Assembly: GCA_021787845.1 (NCBI GenBank)
Contig: JAJYLH010000004.1
Span: 62,001 to 126,000 of the forward strand
Direction: 5' to 3'
Length of the DNA: 64,000 nucleotides
From: Myxococcales bacterium
GTDB lineage: Bacteria; Myxococcota; Myxococcia; Myxococcales; JAJYLH01
A program made the position numbers and the translations under genes. Under the pieces are notes generated by a model. It saw only the letters and a program-made list of their open reading frames with translations, had not been told where the DNA came from and did not search any database. Below, piece by piece: positions 1 to 8,787 of the stretch (within the stretch, counting starts at the first letter, position 1; each line of letters opens with the position of its first letter).

Positions 1-15
1 GATCGGTCCGATCGG
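1..15. repeat. GATC 9-bp periodic array (partial)
   Basis: Nearly two units of a 9-bp repeat (GATCGGTCC then GATCGG), cut by the window edge. It lies about 20 bp past the stop codon of the epimerase gene at 36-965 (minus strand). Same family as the arrays at 6068, 28371, 39429, 54104 and 55795. Confidence 0.7.
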
Positions 16-35
16 CGCGAAAGCCGCCCGGAGCC

Positions 36-965
36 TCAGACCTTCGTGCGAAAGTACGCGATCGTCCGGGCGAGACCCTCCTCGAGACCGGTTCTGGGCT
101 CCCAGCCGAGCAGCGCCTTCGCCCGCCCGATGTCCGGCCGCCGCTGCCTGGGGTCGTCCTGCGGCAAGGGCAGATACTTGGTCGCGCTCGACGAGCCGAC
201 CGCCTGCCGCACCGCGTCCGCGAACGCGTTCATCGTCCGCTCGATGGGGTTCCCCAGGTTGACCGGGAGGTGGTCGCCGCGGTCGTAGAGCGCGAGGAGC
301 CCCTCCACCAGGTCGTCGACGTAGCAGAACGACCGCGTCTGGCTCCCGTCGCCGAAGACCGTCAGCGGCTCGCCCCGCAAGGCCTGGCTGATGAACGCCG
401 GCACCACCCGCCCGTCGAGAAGGCTCATCCTCGGCCCGTAGGTGTTGAAGATGCGGGCGATGCGCGTGTCCACCCCGAGACCGCTATAGGCCACCGTCAG
501 CGCTTCCGCATAGCGCTTGCTCTCGTCGTAGCAGCTCCGGGGCCCGACACTGTTCACGTGGCCCCAGTAGGTCTCCTTCTGCGGGTGCTCCAGCGGGTCG
601 CCGTAGACCTCGCTCGTCGAGGAGACGAGAAACCGGGCCCCGTCCGCCCGCGCGCGCTCGAGCGCGTGCCGCGTTCCCTCCGCGCCGACCCGCAACGTCT
701 CCACCGGGTGGGCGAGGTAGTGCACCGGCGAGGCGAGCGACGCGAGGTGGAAGACGCCCGTGAACCGTCCGGGGACCGGCAGCCCTTCCGTGCAGTCGGC
801 CTCGAGGAAGCTAAAACCGCTCCTCCCGACCAGGTGCGCAACCTTTTCCCGGGACCCGGTGATCAGGTTGTCGAGGCAGACCACCTCTCCCCGCTCGAGC
901 AACCGCTCGCAAAGATGCGAGCCGATGAAGCCGGCGCCGCCGGTGACGAGAAAGCGTTCGCTCAT
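36..965 (-). CDS. NAD-dependent epimerase, UDP-glucuronate decarboxylase-like
   Basis: Extended short-chain dehydrogenase of 309 residues. The Rossmann motif TGGAGFIG is at residues 8-15, the SSTSEVYG strand at 115-122 and the catalytic YxxxK at Y146/K150. The RIFNTYGPRM segment and the GPRSCYDESKR stretch are typical of UDP-glucuronate decarboxylases (UXS), which convert UDP-glucuronate to UDP-xylose in the cytoplasm for surface polysaccharide. Length fits a soluble bacterial UXS. The ATG at 963-965 precedes the Rossmann strand by only four residues, so no longer start is needed. No glycosyltransferase is adjacent within the window, so the pathway is inferred from family alone; another NDP-sugar epimerase is the alternative. 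Confidence 0.88.
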   Translation of the reverse strand: MSERFLVTGGAGFIGSHLCERLLERGEVVCLDNLITGSREKVAHLVGRSGFSFLEADCTEGLPVPGRFTGVFHLASLASPVHYLAHPVETLRVGAEGTRHALERARADGARFLVSSTSEVYGDPLEHPQKETYWGHVNSVGPRSCYDESKRYAEALTVAYSGLGVDTRIARIFNTYGPRMSLLDGRVVPAFISQALRGEPLTVFGDGSQTRSFCYVDDLVEGLLALYDRGDHLPVNLGNPIERTMNAFADAVRQAVGSSSATKYLPLPQDDPRQRRPDIGRAKALLGWEPRTGLEEGLARTIAYFRTKV

Positions 966-1172
966 CTGTTCTTCGCTCGCTTCGCCCGAGTCGAGTGCGG
1001 GCAGGCGCGCCGCGCTTCCCCTCGGAGGCCGAGCACCCTAAGAAACTGTTCGGTCGCGTGTCAATCTCGGACGGGGCCCGCCGATGAGCGACTTCGCGGA
1101 GCTCTCGTGCGTCGAAGGATGGACGGCGGGGCCGACGCTCCCGTAAGATGCGCCGCCTTGTTGGGGAGTTCG

Positions 1173-1844
1173 ATGAGCCGAATGCTCTCTCGCGCCGCCT
1201 GCGCCGTGTGCGCCGTCCTCGCCGCCTGCGCCTCTTCGACCCCGACCGTGCGGCACGACCAGAACGCCGGTCCCCAGCCGGAGGCGGTCTCCGTCTCCGA
1301 GGCCGCCGCCCAGGCGAACCAGATGTCCCCCGGCAAGCCCGGGCCCGGGGAGGAAGTGCAGGCCGTCGACCTGAACGGCGACGGCAAACCGGACGAATAT
1401 AATTTCTATTCGAAGGGCACGCTGGGCAAGGACGGCCAGCCGAAAGAGGGGGCCGACGGAACGATGCCGCATCCCCTCCGGCGGGAGATCGACCTGAACG
1501 GCGACGGCAAGATCGACATGTGGCAGTGGTTCGACCGCGACGGGCACCTGGAGAGGGAAGCCTACGACCTGGACTTCGACGGCAAGGTGGACTTGGTCGT
1601 GTACTACGAAAAGGGTGTCGTCATCCGTAAGGAGGTCTTCCACCGCTTCTCGGACAAGCCCGACGAGTACAAGTACTACGAGGGCGGGAAGCTCGTCCGG
1701 GTCGAATACGACCGCAACCACGACGGGCACATCGACGAGTGGGAGTACTGGGAAGACGGCAAGATCGACCGCATCGGCTACGACGACAACGGCGACGGCA
1801 CCGTCGACCGCTGGGTCAAGGCCAAATCGGAAGCGCAGCAGTAG
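1173..1844 (+). CDS. Lipoprotein with DxNxDG calcium-loop-like repeats
   Basis: 223 residues from ATG 1173. The N-terminus has a hydrophobic signal ending in a lipobox (VLAAC), so an outer- or inner-membrane lipoprotein is predicted. The mature part carries repeated acidic loops: DLNGDGKPD, DLNGDGKID, DFDGKVD, DRNHDGHID and DDNGDGTVD, spaced by aromatic-rich segments. Such loops resemble EF-hand or thrombospondin type 3 calcium loops and are common in myxobacterial surface proteins. The open frame extends much further upstream, but that part is antisense to the epimerase gene and lacks a signal, so the start before the signal peptide was chosen. Calcium binding is inferred; no enzymatic domain is visible. 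Confidence 0.8.
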   Translation: MSRMLSRAACAVCAVLAACASSTPTVRHDQNAGPQPEAVSVSEAAAQANQMSPGKPGPGEEVQAVDLNGDGKPDEYNFYSKGTLGKDGQPKEGADGTMPHPLRREIDLNGDGKIDMWQWFDRDGHLEREAYDLDFDGKVDLVVYYEKGVVIRKEVFHRFSDKPDEYKYYEGGKLVRVEYDRNHDGHIDEWEYWEDGKIDRIGYDDNGDGTVDRWVKAKSEAQQ

Positions 1845-1881
1845 AGCGAAAGCGCTACCGGTTCCATCGAAGCGCCAGGAC

Positions 1882-2097
1882 CCTCGCCGAAAACGTCGCT
1901 CAGGCTTCCGTTGGAGCCGGACACGTGAGTGTCCTCAGTGGGGCACGGCCAGCGCCGTTCGTCGGCTCGCCGTTTCGGCGGTCATGGCGATTCGAGGCGC
2001 ATCGCGGTCGACGACGGCCCCGCCTGCACCCGGACACTCACTTGTCCGGCTCCAATTCGCGACGCACGCAAGCTGATCACAGGGGCTTTCGGCGAGG
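1882..2097. repeat. Nested inverted repeat element, copy 1
   Basis: Inner arms at 1911-1934 and 2032-2055 match 23 of 24 bases as an inverted repeat (GGAGCCGGACACGTGAG core). Outer arms CCTCGCCGAAA (1882-1892) and TTTCGGCGAGG (2087-2097) are perfect. It lies between the convergent ends of the DxNxDG lipoprotein and the porB-like gene. A relative sits at 39552-39679. It could form a large cruciform or act as a bidirectional terminator; a non-autonomous mobile element is also possible. Confidence 0.65.
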
Positions 2098-2103
2098 CGC
2101 TGG

Positions 2104-3114
2104 CTAGAACGCCGCCCACTTCTTCAGCCGCTCGACGTTGCGGTCGGCATACGACTGGAGCTTGGCGAGGTCGCCCTCGCGGCCGGGCGTGACCCGGATC
2201 TCGCCGTCGACCAGCCGCGCCAGATGCTCGAAGCGCCGCTGCTTGACGAGGTACTGCTCGACGGGAGGCCTCTTGCCCTTCTCCGGCACGTGCTTGACCT
2301 CGCCCGGCTCGCCCGCGCGCTTCCTGAAGCAGGGGAAGAGGCCGGTCTGGCTGGCGAGCTTGCCCAGCTCCGCCGTCAGCCCCTCCTCGAACTTCCACCC
2401 GGCGATGCAGGGCGAGGGGACGAAGACCACCGCGGTGCCGTTCGAAGTGTTGATCGCCTCCTCGGCCACCTCGGCGAAGAACGGCGCGAACGCGGGCGAG
2501 CCCTGGGCGACGAAGGCCGCCCCCGCCGCGATGGCGAGGCCGACGTGGTCGATCGGGTCCTCGGGGAGCCCTCCGGGAGCGGTGGAGCTGTCCGCGAAAG
2601 GCAGCGCGGTGGGGCTGAACTGGAACCCGGTGTTCGCGAAGACCTCGTTCATCTGCACGAAGATGGCGATGCGCGCCCGCCGCTGAATCGTGTGCAAGAG
2701 GGAGCGCAGCCCGATGGCGAGAGCGCCGCCGTCCCCCGAGAGCGCGACCACGTTCGGGCTCGGCGCCTTCCACGCGCCCACGCCTTCCAGCACCGTCGCG
2801 ACGTCCCGCACCGCCTCGGCGATGGTCGGGGAGCTCTCGAAGACGTTGTGCATCACGCCGAGGCTCTTGCCGAAGAGCTCCGGCGACTGTGGGCCGCGGC
2901 CCCAGGAGATGAGGTTCGGATACATCAGCGTCGAGACTTCGCCGCAGAAGGTGCCGAGGGTGAGCACCGTCTTCTTGCCGTTGTCGGTCGCGCGCCCGAC
3001 CTCGTGGAAGGTCACCGCCTCCATGCAGCCGGGGCACAAGGCGTGTCCCTCGACGAACGCGTCCTCGCGCAGGGCGTGCTCTTTGAACGTCGGGAGCGGA
3101 CGGGCCATCGGCAA
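2104..3114 (-). CDS. 2-oxoacid:ferredoxin oxidoreductase beta subunit (PorB-like)
   Basis: 336 residues. This is the thiamine-diphosphate-binding subunit of a pyruvate/2-oxoacid:ferredoxin oxidoreductase, which oxidatively decarboxylates the oxoacid to acyl-CoA and reduces ferredoxin. Visible marks are CPGCMEA near the N-terminus (cluster cysteines), FCGEV and a late SPCIAGW cysteine, the ThDP motif SGDGGALAIGL, and NEVFANTGFQFSPTALPF, which matches the NExYxNTGxQxSxxTP signature of PorB. Third gene of a minus-strand operon, 12 bp behind porA. The substrate is most likely pyruvate but this cannot be proved from sequence alone. Confidence 0.9.
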   Translation of the reverse strand: MPMARPLPTFKEHALREDAFVEGHALCPGCMEAVTFHEVGRATDNGKKTVLTLGTFCGEVSTLMYPNLISWGRGPQSPELFGKSLGVMHNVFESSPTIAEAVRDVATVLEGVGAWKAPSPNVVALSGDGGALAIGLRSLLHTIQRRARIAIFVQMNEVFANTGFQFSPTALPFADSSTAPGGLPEDPIDHVGLAIAAGAAFVAQGSPAFAPFFAEVAEEAINTSNGTAVVFVPSPCIAGWKFEEGLTAELGKLASQTGLFPCFRKRAGEPGEVKHVPEKGKRPPVEQYLVKQRRFEHLARLVDGEIRVTPGREGDLAKLQSYADRNVERLKKWAAF

Positions 3115-3126
3115 AATCTCCTGAAA

Positions 3127-4479
3127 TTAGAGCTCTACGCCTTCGTGGACGATGTGCCAGCGCTGGGAAACCTTGCCGGTGCGGGCGGCCTGCACGGTGG
3201 CGCGGGCGATGGCCCGCCAGGTCTCCGCCGACACGTCGGCGCCGCCCATCCCGCAGAAGAACGACTCGACCGGCGGATGCCTTCCGCTCTCCGAGAGCGC
3301 TTCGGTCACGTCCAGGGTCAGGTGCCCGCGGCCGTGGTGGTGCGCTTCGTTGACGACGCCGACCGCGTTGACGTTCGAGAGCGCCTTCGCGAAAGCCTGG
3401 GAGGGAAACGGCGTCAAGAGCCGCAGGACGACGACGCCGATCCGCATCTCCAGCTCGCGCCGCAGGTCCGGCAGGAGCTGGAGCACGGTGCCGGCGTCGG
3501 GGCCGAGGCAGACGAGCGCGACTTCGGCGTCGTCCATCCGGTGCTGCTCGAAGAGCTGGAGGCCCGGGCGGCCGAAGCGCTCCTGGAAGAGGGCAGCGAC
3601 CTTGGGGAGCACTTCCAGTGCCGCCTGGATGCGCCGCTTCTGCCCCACCTTGAAGCTCTGGAACCAGGCGCTGGTGACGCAGTTGCCGAGCGAGGTGTCG
3701 CCGTCGAGCAAGCCCGGCGGATGGGTGCCCTGCTGCCCGAGCGCCAGCGCCTCGTCGAGGAAGGCGTTCACCTTCTGGTCCGGCTCCACGATCAGCCGGG
3801 CGGAGCGGTGGCTGTCCTTGATCCCGAAATACGCGGGCATCGTCGGGGTCATCACGTCCGGGTGCATCCCCACCGCGGGAAGCTGCAGGAGCGTGTCGTA
3901 GATCTGCTGCTTGCCGCGGCACATCACCTGGATGAAGCCGTCGTCGCGGTGGCCCAAGGTGTCGGACGGGTCGCCCTCGATGCAGAGGGGGTAGTTGGCG
4001 GTCGCCCGGCAGACGTTGACGACGACCACGTTCCCCAGGCCGGAGGCGCCGAGCGAGCGCAAGGTCTCGGTCATGTGGTCTAAGCCGACCGAGCTGGTGG
4101 CGGTGCCGAAGACGAGGTCCCGGCTGGCGGCAGCGGCGCCGGCCAGCCAGTCGGCGGCGGCGTGCTCGGCCTCGAGCTGCTTGACCCGCTTGGTGCGCAC
4201 CTTGCGGCCTTGGACCTCGACGTCGAAGTGGCCGCCCATCGTCTGCGCGGCGAGGTGCTCGAGCCACTTGGTCGCCGGGGTGATGGGAAACCCGGCCATG
4301 ATGATCGCGCGCCACCACTGGAGAAACGGAATCGCCGCGGCGACGTTGCCGTCCGCCGAAATCGCCGTCTCTTCGTCGTAGAGCGGCCGGTGCATTTCTT
4401 CCACGCGCTTCAAGTCGATGGCGCTCTCGTACCGGGCGCCGTAGTCGCCGACCAGCTTCAAGGCGGGTTCCATCGTCAT
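3127..4479 (-). CDS. 2-oxoacid:ferredoxin oxidoreductase alpha subunit (PorA-like)
   Basis: 450 residues. GFPITPATKWLEHLA matches the GYPITPSSP-type signature of PorA pyrimidine-binding domains; TATSSVGLDHMTETL and the later GVVVLRLLTPFPSQAF (domain II/III) also fit. It pairs with the beta subunit to hold ThDP. The start overlaps the stop of the upstream gamma-delta gene by 4 bp (ATGA), indicating translational coupling. The gene order gamma-delta, alpha, beta is usual for the multi-subunit form. Confidence 0.9.
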   Translation of the reverse strand: MTMEPALKLVGDYGARYESAIDLKRVEEMHRPLYDEETAISADGNVAAAIPFLQWWRAIIMAGFPITPATKWLEHLAAQTMGGHFDVEVQGRKVRTKRVKQLEAEHAAADWLAGAAAASRDLVFGTATSSVGLDHMTETLRSLGASGLGNVVVVNVCRATANYPLCIEGDPSDTLGHRDDGFIQVMCRGKQQIYDTLLQLPAVGMHPDVMTPTMPAYFGIKDSHRSARLIVEPDQKVNAFLDEALALGQQGTHPPGLLDGDTSLGNCVTSAWFQSFKVGQKRRIQAALEVLPKVAALFQERFGRPGLQLFEQHRMDDAEVALVCLGPDAGTVLQLLPDLRRELEMRIGVVVLRLLTPFPSQAFAKALSNVNAVGVVNEAHHHGRGHLTLDVTEALSESGRHPPVESFFCGMGGADVSAETWRAIARATVQAARTGKVSQRWHIVHEGVEL

Positions 4480-5453
4480 GCGCTCTCCAGCACGCCTTCG
4501 CGGCGCATCGGGGTCTCCACTTCATGGAACAGGTCGAGCGGGCAGGAAGCGATGCACTCCCGGCAGACCTTGCAGAAGTCGTCGAACTTGGCGCCGGTGA
4601 CCAGGGCCCCGCGCGGGTCCGGCGTGAACTCGATGATGCCCTCCGGACAGGCGACGACGCACAACGAGCAGCCGTTGCAGCGGTTCGTCTCGTCGTGGAA
4701 CTCGACCCGCACGCCCGGCCGGCCGTAGCCGCTGGTCCGGTTCTTCCGCGACGTCCTGAGGGCCGACTGGGCTCCGGCCGGGACGTCGGTCTTCGGGTGC
4801 GCTGCCGGCCGGCGATGGTCGGTCGAGGGGTCGGCCGGGAAGTCGCCGACCCGGCTCTCGGTCAGCGCCGCCCGGAACAGCTCCGCGTTCTGGTCCACGA
4901 GCCGCTGCGGAATCCGCCGCTTCTTCATCACGTGGAGAAGCGATTCGAGCCCGGCGTCGGGCGAGACGAACCCGGTCGCGTGCACCAGCGCCGCGAGGAC
5001 GCCGACGTTTCCCAGCGGCCGCCCGAGGTACTTCTGGCCGAGTTGGTCGGCGCTGACCGTGACCACCCGGCCGCCCAGCCGGTACTTCTGCGCTGCCTCC
5101 TCGGGCGACGCCGGCGTGTTGACGACGTAGAGCGCCTCGTGCGTCCCTTCGGCGAAGTCCACCTCCTCGCCGGCGGCTTCGTTCATCAGCACCGCTACCG
5201 TGGGGCTCGTGATCTGGCAGGCGGTCAGCACCTCGCCCCGGGCCAGGCGCAGGTACGCCCGCACGTTCGCGCCCTTGCGGGCCGAGGAGAACAGCGGCCA
5301 GTCCTGAACGTCGAGCTCCGGGTGGGTCGCGAGGGCGGCGCCGAAGGATTGCATCACGAGCACCAGCCCGCCGCCGGCCTTGCCGTCGCCGCGGACGTCG
5401 ACGCTGGCGCCCGACTCGAGCCGCTGGCGCAGGAACTGCGCGTCGATCGTCAT
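4476..5453 (-). CDS. 2-oxoacid:ferredoxin oxidoreductase gamma-delta fusion
   Basis: 325 residues in two parts. Residues about 1-190 resemble the PorG gamma domain (KAGGGLVLVMQSFGAAL, then VAVLMNEAAGEEVDF, then GNVGVLAALVHATGF). The last about 85 residues are a two-cluster ferredoxin, the delta subunit, with CNGCSLCVVACP and CKVCRECIASCP motifs, each binding a 4Fe-4S cluster. A Pro/Ala-rich linker joins them. ATG at 5451-5453 has a GGAG nine bases upstream. First gene of the operon; the 4-bp overlap with porA supports co-expression. The clusters carry electrons from the ThDP site to an external ferredoxin. Confidence 0.87.
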   Translation of the reverse strand: MTIDAQFLRQRLESGASVDVRGDGKAGGGLVLVMQSFGAALATHPELDVQDWPLFSSARKGANVRAYLRLARGEVLTACQITSPTVAVLMNEAAGEEVDFAEGTHEALYVVNTPASPEEAAQKYRLGGRVVTVSADQLGQKYLGRPLGNVGVLAALVHATGFVSPDAGLESLLHVMKKRRIPQRLVDQNAELFRAALTESRVGDFPADPSTDHRRPAAHPKTDVPAGAQSALRTSRKNRTSGYGRPGVRVEFHDETNRCNGCSLCVVACPEGIIEFTPDPRGALVTGAKFDDFCKVCRECIASCPLDLFHEVETPMRREGVLESA

Positions 5454-5607
5454 CTGCCGCTACTCCTTGGCGCCGCTAGGGCCCGGTGCCGGTGGGGAGC
5501 CCGAAATCCGAGCGGGCGTCCGGTCGTCCCGATCTTCCAACGCCGGGCCTAACATCAGACCCCGGCACGAGGCCGCCCCTATAGCGCCTTTCCAGGGAGA
5601 GTGCACG

Positions 5608-6051
5608 ATGACCGCGAAGGAAGCGAGACAGCTCCTGCTCGGGCAGCACGAGCGGCTCCGGCAGGCGCTGGGAGAGCTGGAGCGGCTCGCGAAAGCGGTA
5701 GCGGCAGGCAGCGAATCGGCGGGCCTCCGCGCGCGCGCGATCGCGCTCGGCGAGATGGTGCGCGACCACAATCTGGACGAAGAGCGGCTCTTGCAGCCGA
5801 TTCTGAAGAACCTGGACGCCTGGGGGCCGGAGCGAATCGACCGGTTGATCGAGCATCACGCGGACGAGCACGCGGCGCTCCACCGGACGCTGGACGAGGC
5901 CGCTTCCGAAGAGCTGAGCGACGGGCGCCGGGCGAGTGCGGTTCTGGTCGCCGTGCGGGAGCTGACCGAGCATATGGAGTGCGAGGAGAGGGAGCTGCTC
6001 GCCGAGAACGTGCTGCGCGACGACGTCATCACCGACGGGTTCTGCGGGTAG
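5608..6051 (+). CDS. Hemerythrin-like HHE-domain protein
   Basis: 147 residues, all helical by appearance. Ligand-type residues follow the hemerythrin pattern: H14 (GQHERL), H54 with E58 (DHNLDEERLL), the EHHADEHAALH cluster, and HMECEERELL near the end. Members bind a di-iron site and O2, NO or reactive oxygen species. ATG 5608 has an AGGGAG eight bases upstream; the longer open frame upstream is antisense to porGD. It is divergent from the oxygen-sensitive por operon, so a role in oxygen sensing or protection is plausible but unproved. Confidence 0.8.
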   Translation: MTAKEARQLLLGQHERLRQALGELERLAKAVAAGSESAGLRARAIALGEMVRDHNLDEERLLQPILKNLDAWGPERIDRLIEHHADEHAALHRTLDEAASEELSDGRRASAVLVAVRELTEHMECEERELLAENVLRDDVITDGFCG

Positions 6052-6067
6052 GCCGGCCGTCCGCGCC

Positions 6068-6107
6068 GATCGGACCGATCGGTCGGATCCGACTGATCAG
6101 TCCGTTC
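6068..6107. repeat. GATC 9-bp periodic array
   Basis: Four in-phase units: GATCGGACC, GATCGGTCG, GATCCGACT, GATCAGTCC. Begins 17 bp after the hemerythrin stop codon, in the gap between convergent genes. Internal palindromes allow hairpins, so it may serve as a bidirectional terminator. Confidence 0.75.
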
Positions 6108-6250
6108 AGCGGCGGCGCGGGCCGGCGCGGGCCAGCGAGTCGACGTCGCGCTCGGACGCTCCTGGGGCCGCCTCTGCGGGGGCCTGGCAGCGCTTCTACT
6201 GGGCGCGCGAGCGGTGTCCTCCGGGCTCCGGGCTGGAGCCGGACCCGCCG

Positions 6251-8077
6251 CTACGGCCCGGTCGCCGGCACAATCAGCGAGTAGGAGCCGTCGGACGACG
6301 ACGCGCCTTGGCCGACGAGCTGGCTCGTCTTGTCGGCGTTCACCACGTAGGCCTCGATCGACGCGGCGAGCGGGTGCGAGGCGTTGGCGGAGAAGAGTTG
6401 CCCGAAGAGGTCGAACGGCTGGTCGAGCTCGATCATCAGCCGCGGCGGCTGCTCGTTCGGGTCGGTCGGGTCCAAGGGGGGCGAGAGCGCTCCTACCGAC
6501 TCGGTGGTCACCGGCAGCTTCGCGTTCGACGGCGGCGTCAGGATGAGGGTGTATTCGCCGGCGGGCACGTACAGCGAAAAGACGCCCGTCTCGTCGCTCA
6601 CGGCGCGCAGGTGGAGATCCTGGTCGACCTGATCGTCCGCGCGTCGCACCGCTTCGACCGCGACGAACGGCACCGGCGCTCCCCCGCTCAGGGACTCGCC
6701 CGCGAGGTCGACGGCGAGGTCCCGCGGGTAGTCGCACTCGAAATCCTGGGTCGCGCTCTCCCCCGCCTGGACCACGAAATCGCTCCTGCTCACCGGCGGG
6801 CAGAGCCCCCACGGGACGTGGTGGTAGGTCGGCTCGGACGGCGGCAGCACCGCGAGGGGCAGGTACGCTCCTGGAAAGAGCTTGGCCTGGTAGGCACCGG
6901 TCGCGTCCGTCAACACCGTCGTCGAATAGCTGAACGGGCTCGTCTCGTCGTCGGTGTGGAAGGTCACCTGCGCGTCGGCGACGCCGATAGGGACCCCGTC
7001 CGGGCTCGCCGCGAGCACCTGCCCGGACACGTCCACCCGCCGATCGATCTCGATCGGCGCCCGAGCCGCCGCCTGTGGCTTGGAGGTTCCGTCGACCGTG
7101 TAGACGGTCGGGTCGACGAACGACGGGAACTGGGCGCCGTTGGACGACGGGCCGAGCTGGAGCCGGACGTGGTAGGCGCTCTGCCCGTCGGGTAGCCGCG
7201 GGAGCCAGAGGCTGAAGCTCCCGCTCTGGTCGGTGGTCACCGGTTGCGCGAGGAGGGTGCCCTGCAGGGCCTGGGCGCCGGTGGCGCTCGCCGGGATGGA
7301 ATCCGCGTCCACCGCCCACACATCGACGCCGGCGGGGACGGGGACGGGCGAGCCGCCGCGGGCGACCTGGGCGGTGCCGGCGAAGTTGACCAGCTCGTTC
7401 GGACCGGACACCTCGATGGCCTGCGGCACCGCGGCCAGCGTGCTCAACGAGACCGCTCCCGTGAAGGGGTGCTCCGGCGGTGGAACGAGCGGCTGGTCGG
7501 TGAGAGGGTCGAGGGTGGTCGAAATCGGCGGCACGACGGTCAGCCGGAAATTCCCTTGCGGCAGGAGCAGCGAAAAGGCGCCCGGCTGGTCCCCCTGGTC
7601 CCCCCCGCTGGTGGCGTCGAACGACAGCGGCCGGTCGGGAATCAGCGGCGCGAATTGGAAGTGGAGCTTCGCCTGGACGACCGGAGCCCGGTTCGAGTGG
7701 AGGACGACGGTGCCGCTGACCTGGCCGGGGGCCGGCAGGACGAGCTGCTGGTTCTGCCCGTTCGCGAGGTCGACGGGACCGAACTGGGTCGGCGGCACCG
7801 CTTCCGAGAGGGGTCGGACCTCGAGGTAGATCTCGCTCGTCGGAACGGACGGCGCCGGAATCACGCAGATGCCGTCTTTCGAGGACATCGCGCCGCCCGA
7901 GCCCGGAGCTCCGCTGCCGTTGGCGGCGCGGCAGACTTCGTTACGGGCCTTCGAGCAGTCCTGGTCGGTCGCGCAGGCGCGCGGCGCGAGGTGCGGCGCC
8001 ATCGAGTCCTTGCCGGCGAGCATCCCGGCGCAGGCGGGCGTGAGGAGGAGCAGAAGCGCTACAAGTCTCCGGATCAT
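6251..8077 (-). CDS. Large lipoprotein with carboxypeptidase-regulatory-like repeats
   Basis: 608 residues. Signal peptide and lipobox (LLLLLTPACAG) at the N-terminus, then a Cys-containing segment (CATDQDCSKARNEVC). The body is built of repeated beta-sandwich-like units with the phrases GTVVLHSN, GAFSLLLPQGNFRLTVVPP, GSFSLWLPRLPDGQ, GAYQAKLFPGAYLPLAVLPP and GVFSLYVPAGEYTLILTPP. These resemble carboxypeptidase regulatory-like or transthyretin-like folds found in surface proteins. The start overlaps the stop of the upstream lipoprotein by 4 bp (ATGA) and has a GGAG upstream, so the two are co-translated. No catalytic motif is seen; a cell-surface structural role is the best guess. Confidence 0.8.
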   Translation of the reverse strand: MIRRLVALLLLLTPACAGMLAGKDSMAPHLAPRACATDQDCSKARNEVCRAANGSGAPGSGGAMSSKDGICVIPAPSVPTSEIYLEVRPLSEAVPPTQFGPVDLANGQNQQLVLPAPGQVSGTVVLHSNRAPVVQAKLHFQFAPLIPDRPLSFDATSGGDQGDQPGAFSLLLPQGNFRLTVVPPISTTLDPLTDQPLVPPPEHPFTGAVSLSTLAAVPQAIEVSGPNELVNFAGTAQVARGGSPVPVPAGVDVWAVDADSIPASATGAQALQGTLLAQPVTTDQSGSFSLWLPRLPDGQSAYHVRLQLGPSSNGAQFPSFVDPTVYTVDGTSKPQAAARAPIEIDRRVDVSGQVLAASPDGVPIGVADAQVTFHTDDETSPFSYSTTVLTDATGAYQAKLFPGAYLPLAVLPPSEPTYHHVPWGLCPPVSRSDFVVQAGESATQDFECDYPRDLAVDLAGESLSGGAPVPFVAVEAVRRADDQVDQDLHLRAVSDETGVFSLYVPAGEYTLILTPPSNAKLPVTTESVGALSPPLDPTDPNEQPPRLMIELDQPFDLFGQLFSANASHPLAASIEAYVVNADKTSQLVGQGASSSDGSYSLIVPATGP

Positions 8078-8595
8078 TGCGACTCCGGGCAGGGCGTGCC
8101 GCTCGGCATGTACTCGACCGTCCAGCGGTAGGTGACGGCGTAGTAGCTCTTGGCGATCGCGCGGTTCTGCGGTTCGACCGAGCTGTCCGCGAACCCGTCG
8201 GAGATGACCACCTCGAGGAAGAACGGGCGTCCGTCGCGGTGGAGCGCGTCGATGAGCGAGGAATCGAACTTCACCGGCGGATAGATGGTCGAGCCCGGGT
8301 CGACGGTGAGGTCCTCCGCGTCCTGGATGCCGTGAAAACCGCCCTGGTAGTCGACGAACCACCGGGCATGGAGCGTCTGCCCGGTCGGGTCCTGGAGGTT
8401 GTCGAGGCGGAACTCGACCGGGTTGGTGTCCGCGACGCACACGATGGGAGCGTCCGGCGTGACGTCCTTGGTGACGTCGAAGCTCGGCGGCTGGCGCTGG
8501 ACGACGACCGGCTGCTCCTCTTCGATGTCCTGCGGCGACAGGCAGGCGACGCTGGCGAGCGAGAAAACGATGGCGAGCCTCCAAGCGAGGCGCAT
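8074..8595 (-). CDS. Hypothetical lipoprotein
   Basis: 173 residues from ATG 8593-8595, with GGAGGT five bases upstream. Short signal followed by a lipobox-type cysteine (LASVACLS). The rest is a beta-rich sequence without a recognised domain, containing an EEEQPVVVQ stretch and a C-terminal cysteine. A frame extension to 8661 adds residues before the signal and lacks support. It forms a two-gene operon with the 608-residue lipoprotein. Confidence 0.72.
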   Translation of the reverse strand: MRLAWRLAIVFSLASVACLSPQDIEEEQPVVVQRQPPSFDVTKDVTPDAPIVCVADTNPVEFRLDNLQDPTGQTLHARWFVDYQGGFHGIQDAEDLTVDPGSTIYPPVKFDSSLIDALHRDGRPFFLEVVISDGFADSSVEPQNRAIAKSYYAVTYRWTVEYMPSGTPCPESQ

Positions 8596-8787
8596 CGAGC
8601 ACCTCCGGCCGGCCTTGGGCAGAAGCAAGAATCCGACCAACACTGAGAGCCTAGAAATCAAGCGGTTTCGTCTCCTCCTGGTCCCGGCGCTCGCGACAGC
8701 GCGATCACGGTTGCCTGCAAGTCGGCGCGGCGCCCAGCGGCGGACGGGACGCGCGCTCCCGCTCGACCTTCACCGGTCGCATCGTCG

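Noticed and set aside
1982-4525. 847-codon open frame on the minus strand across the por operon
   Set aside because: It overlaps the porA and porB genes in another frame and its translation is Arg/Ala/Pro-rich without motifs; this is the usual shadow of high-GC genes.
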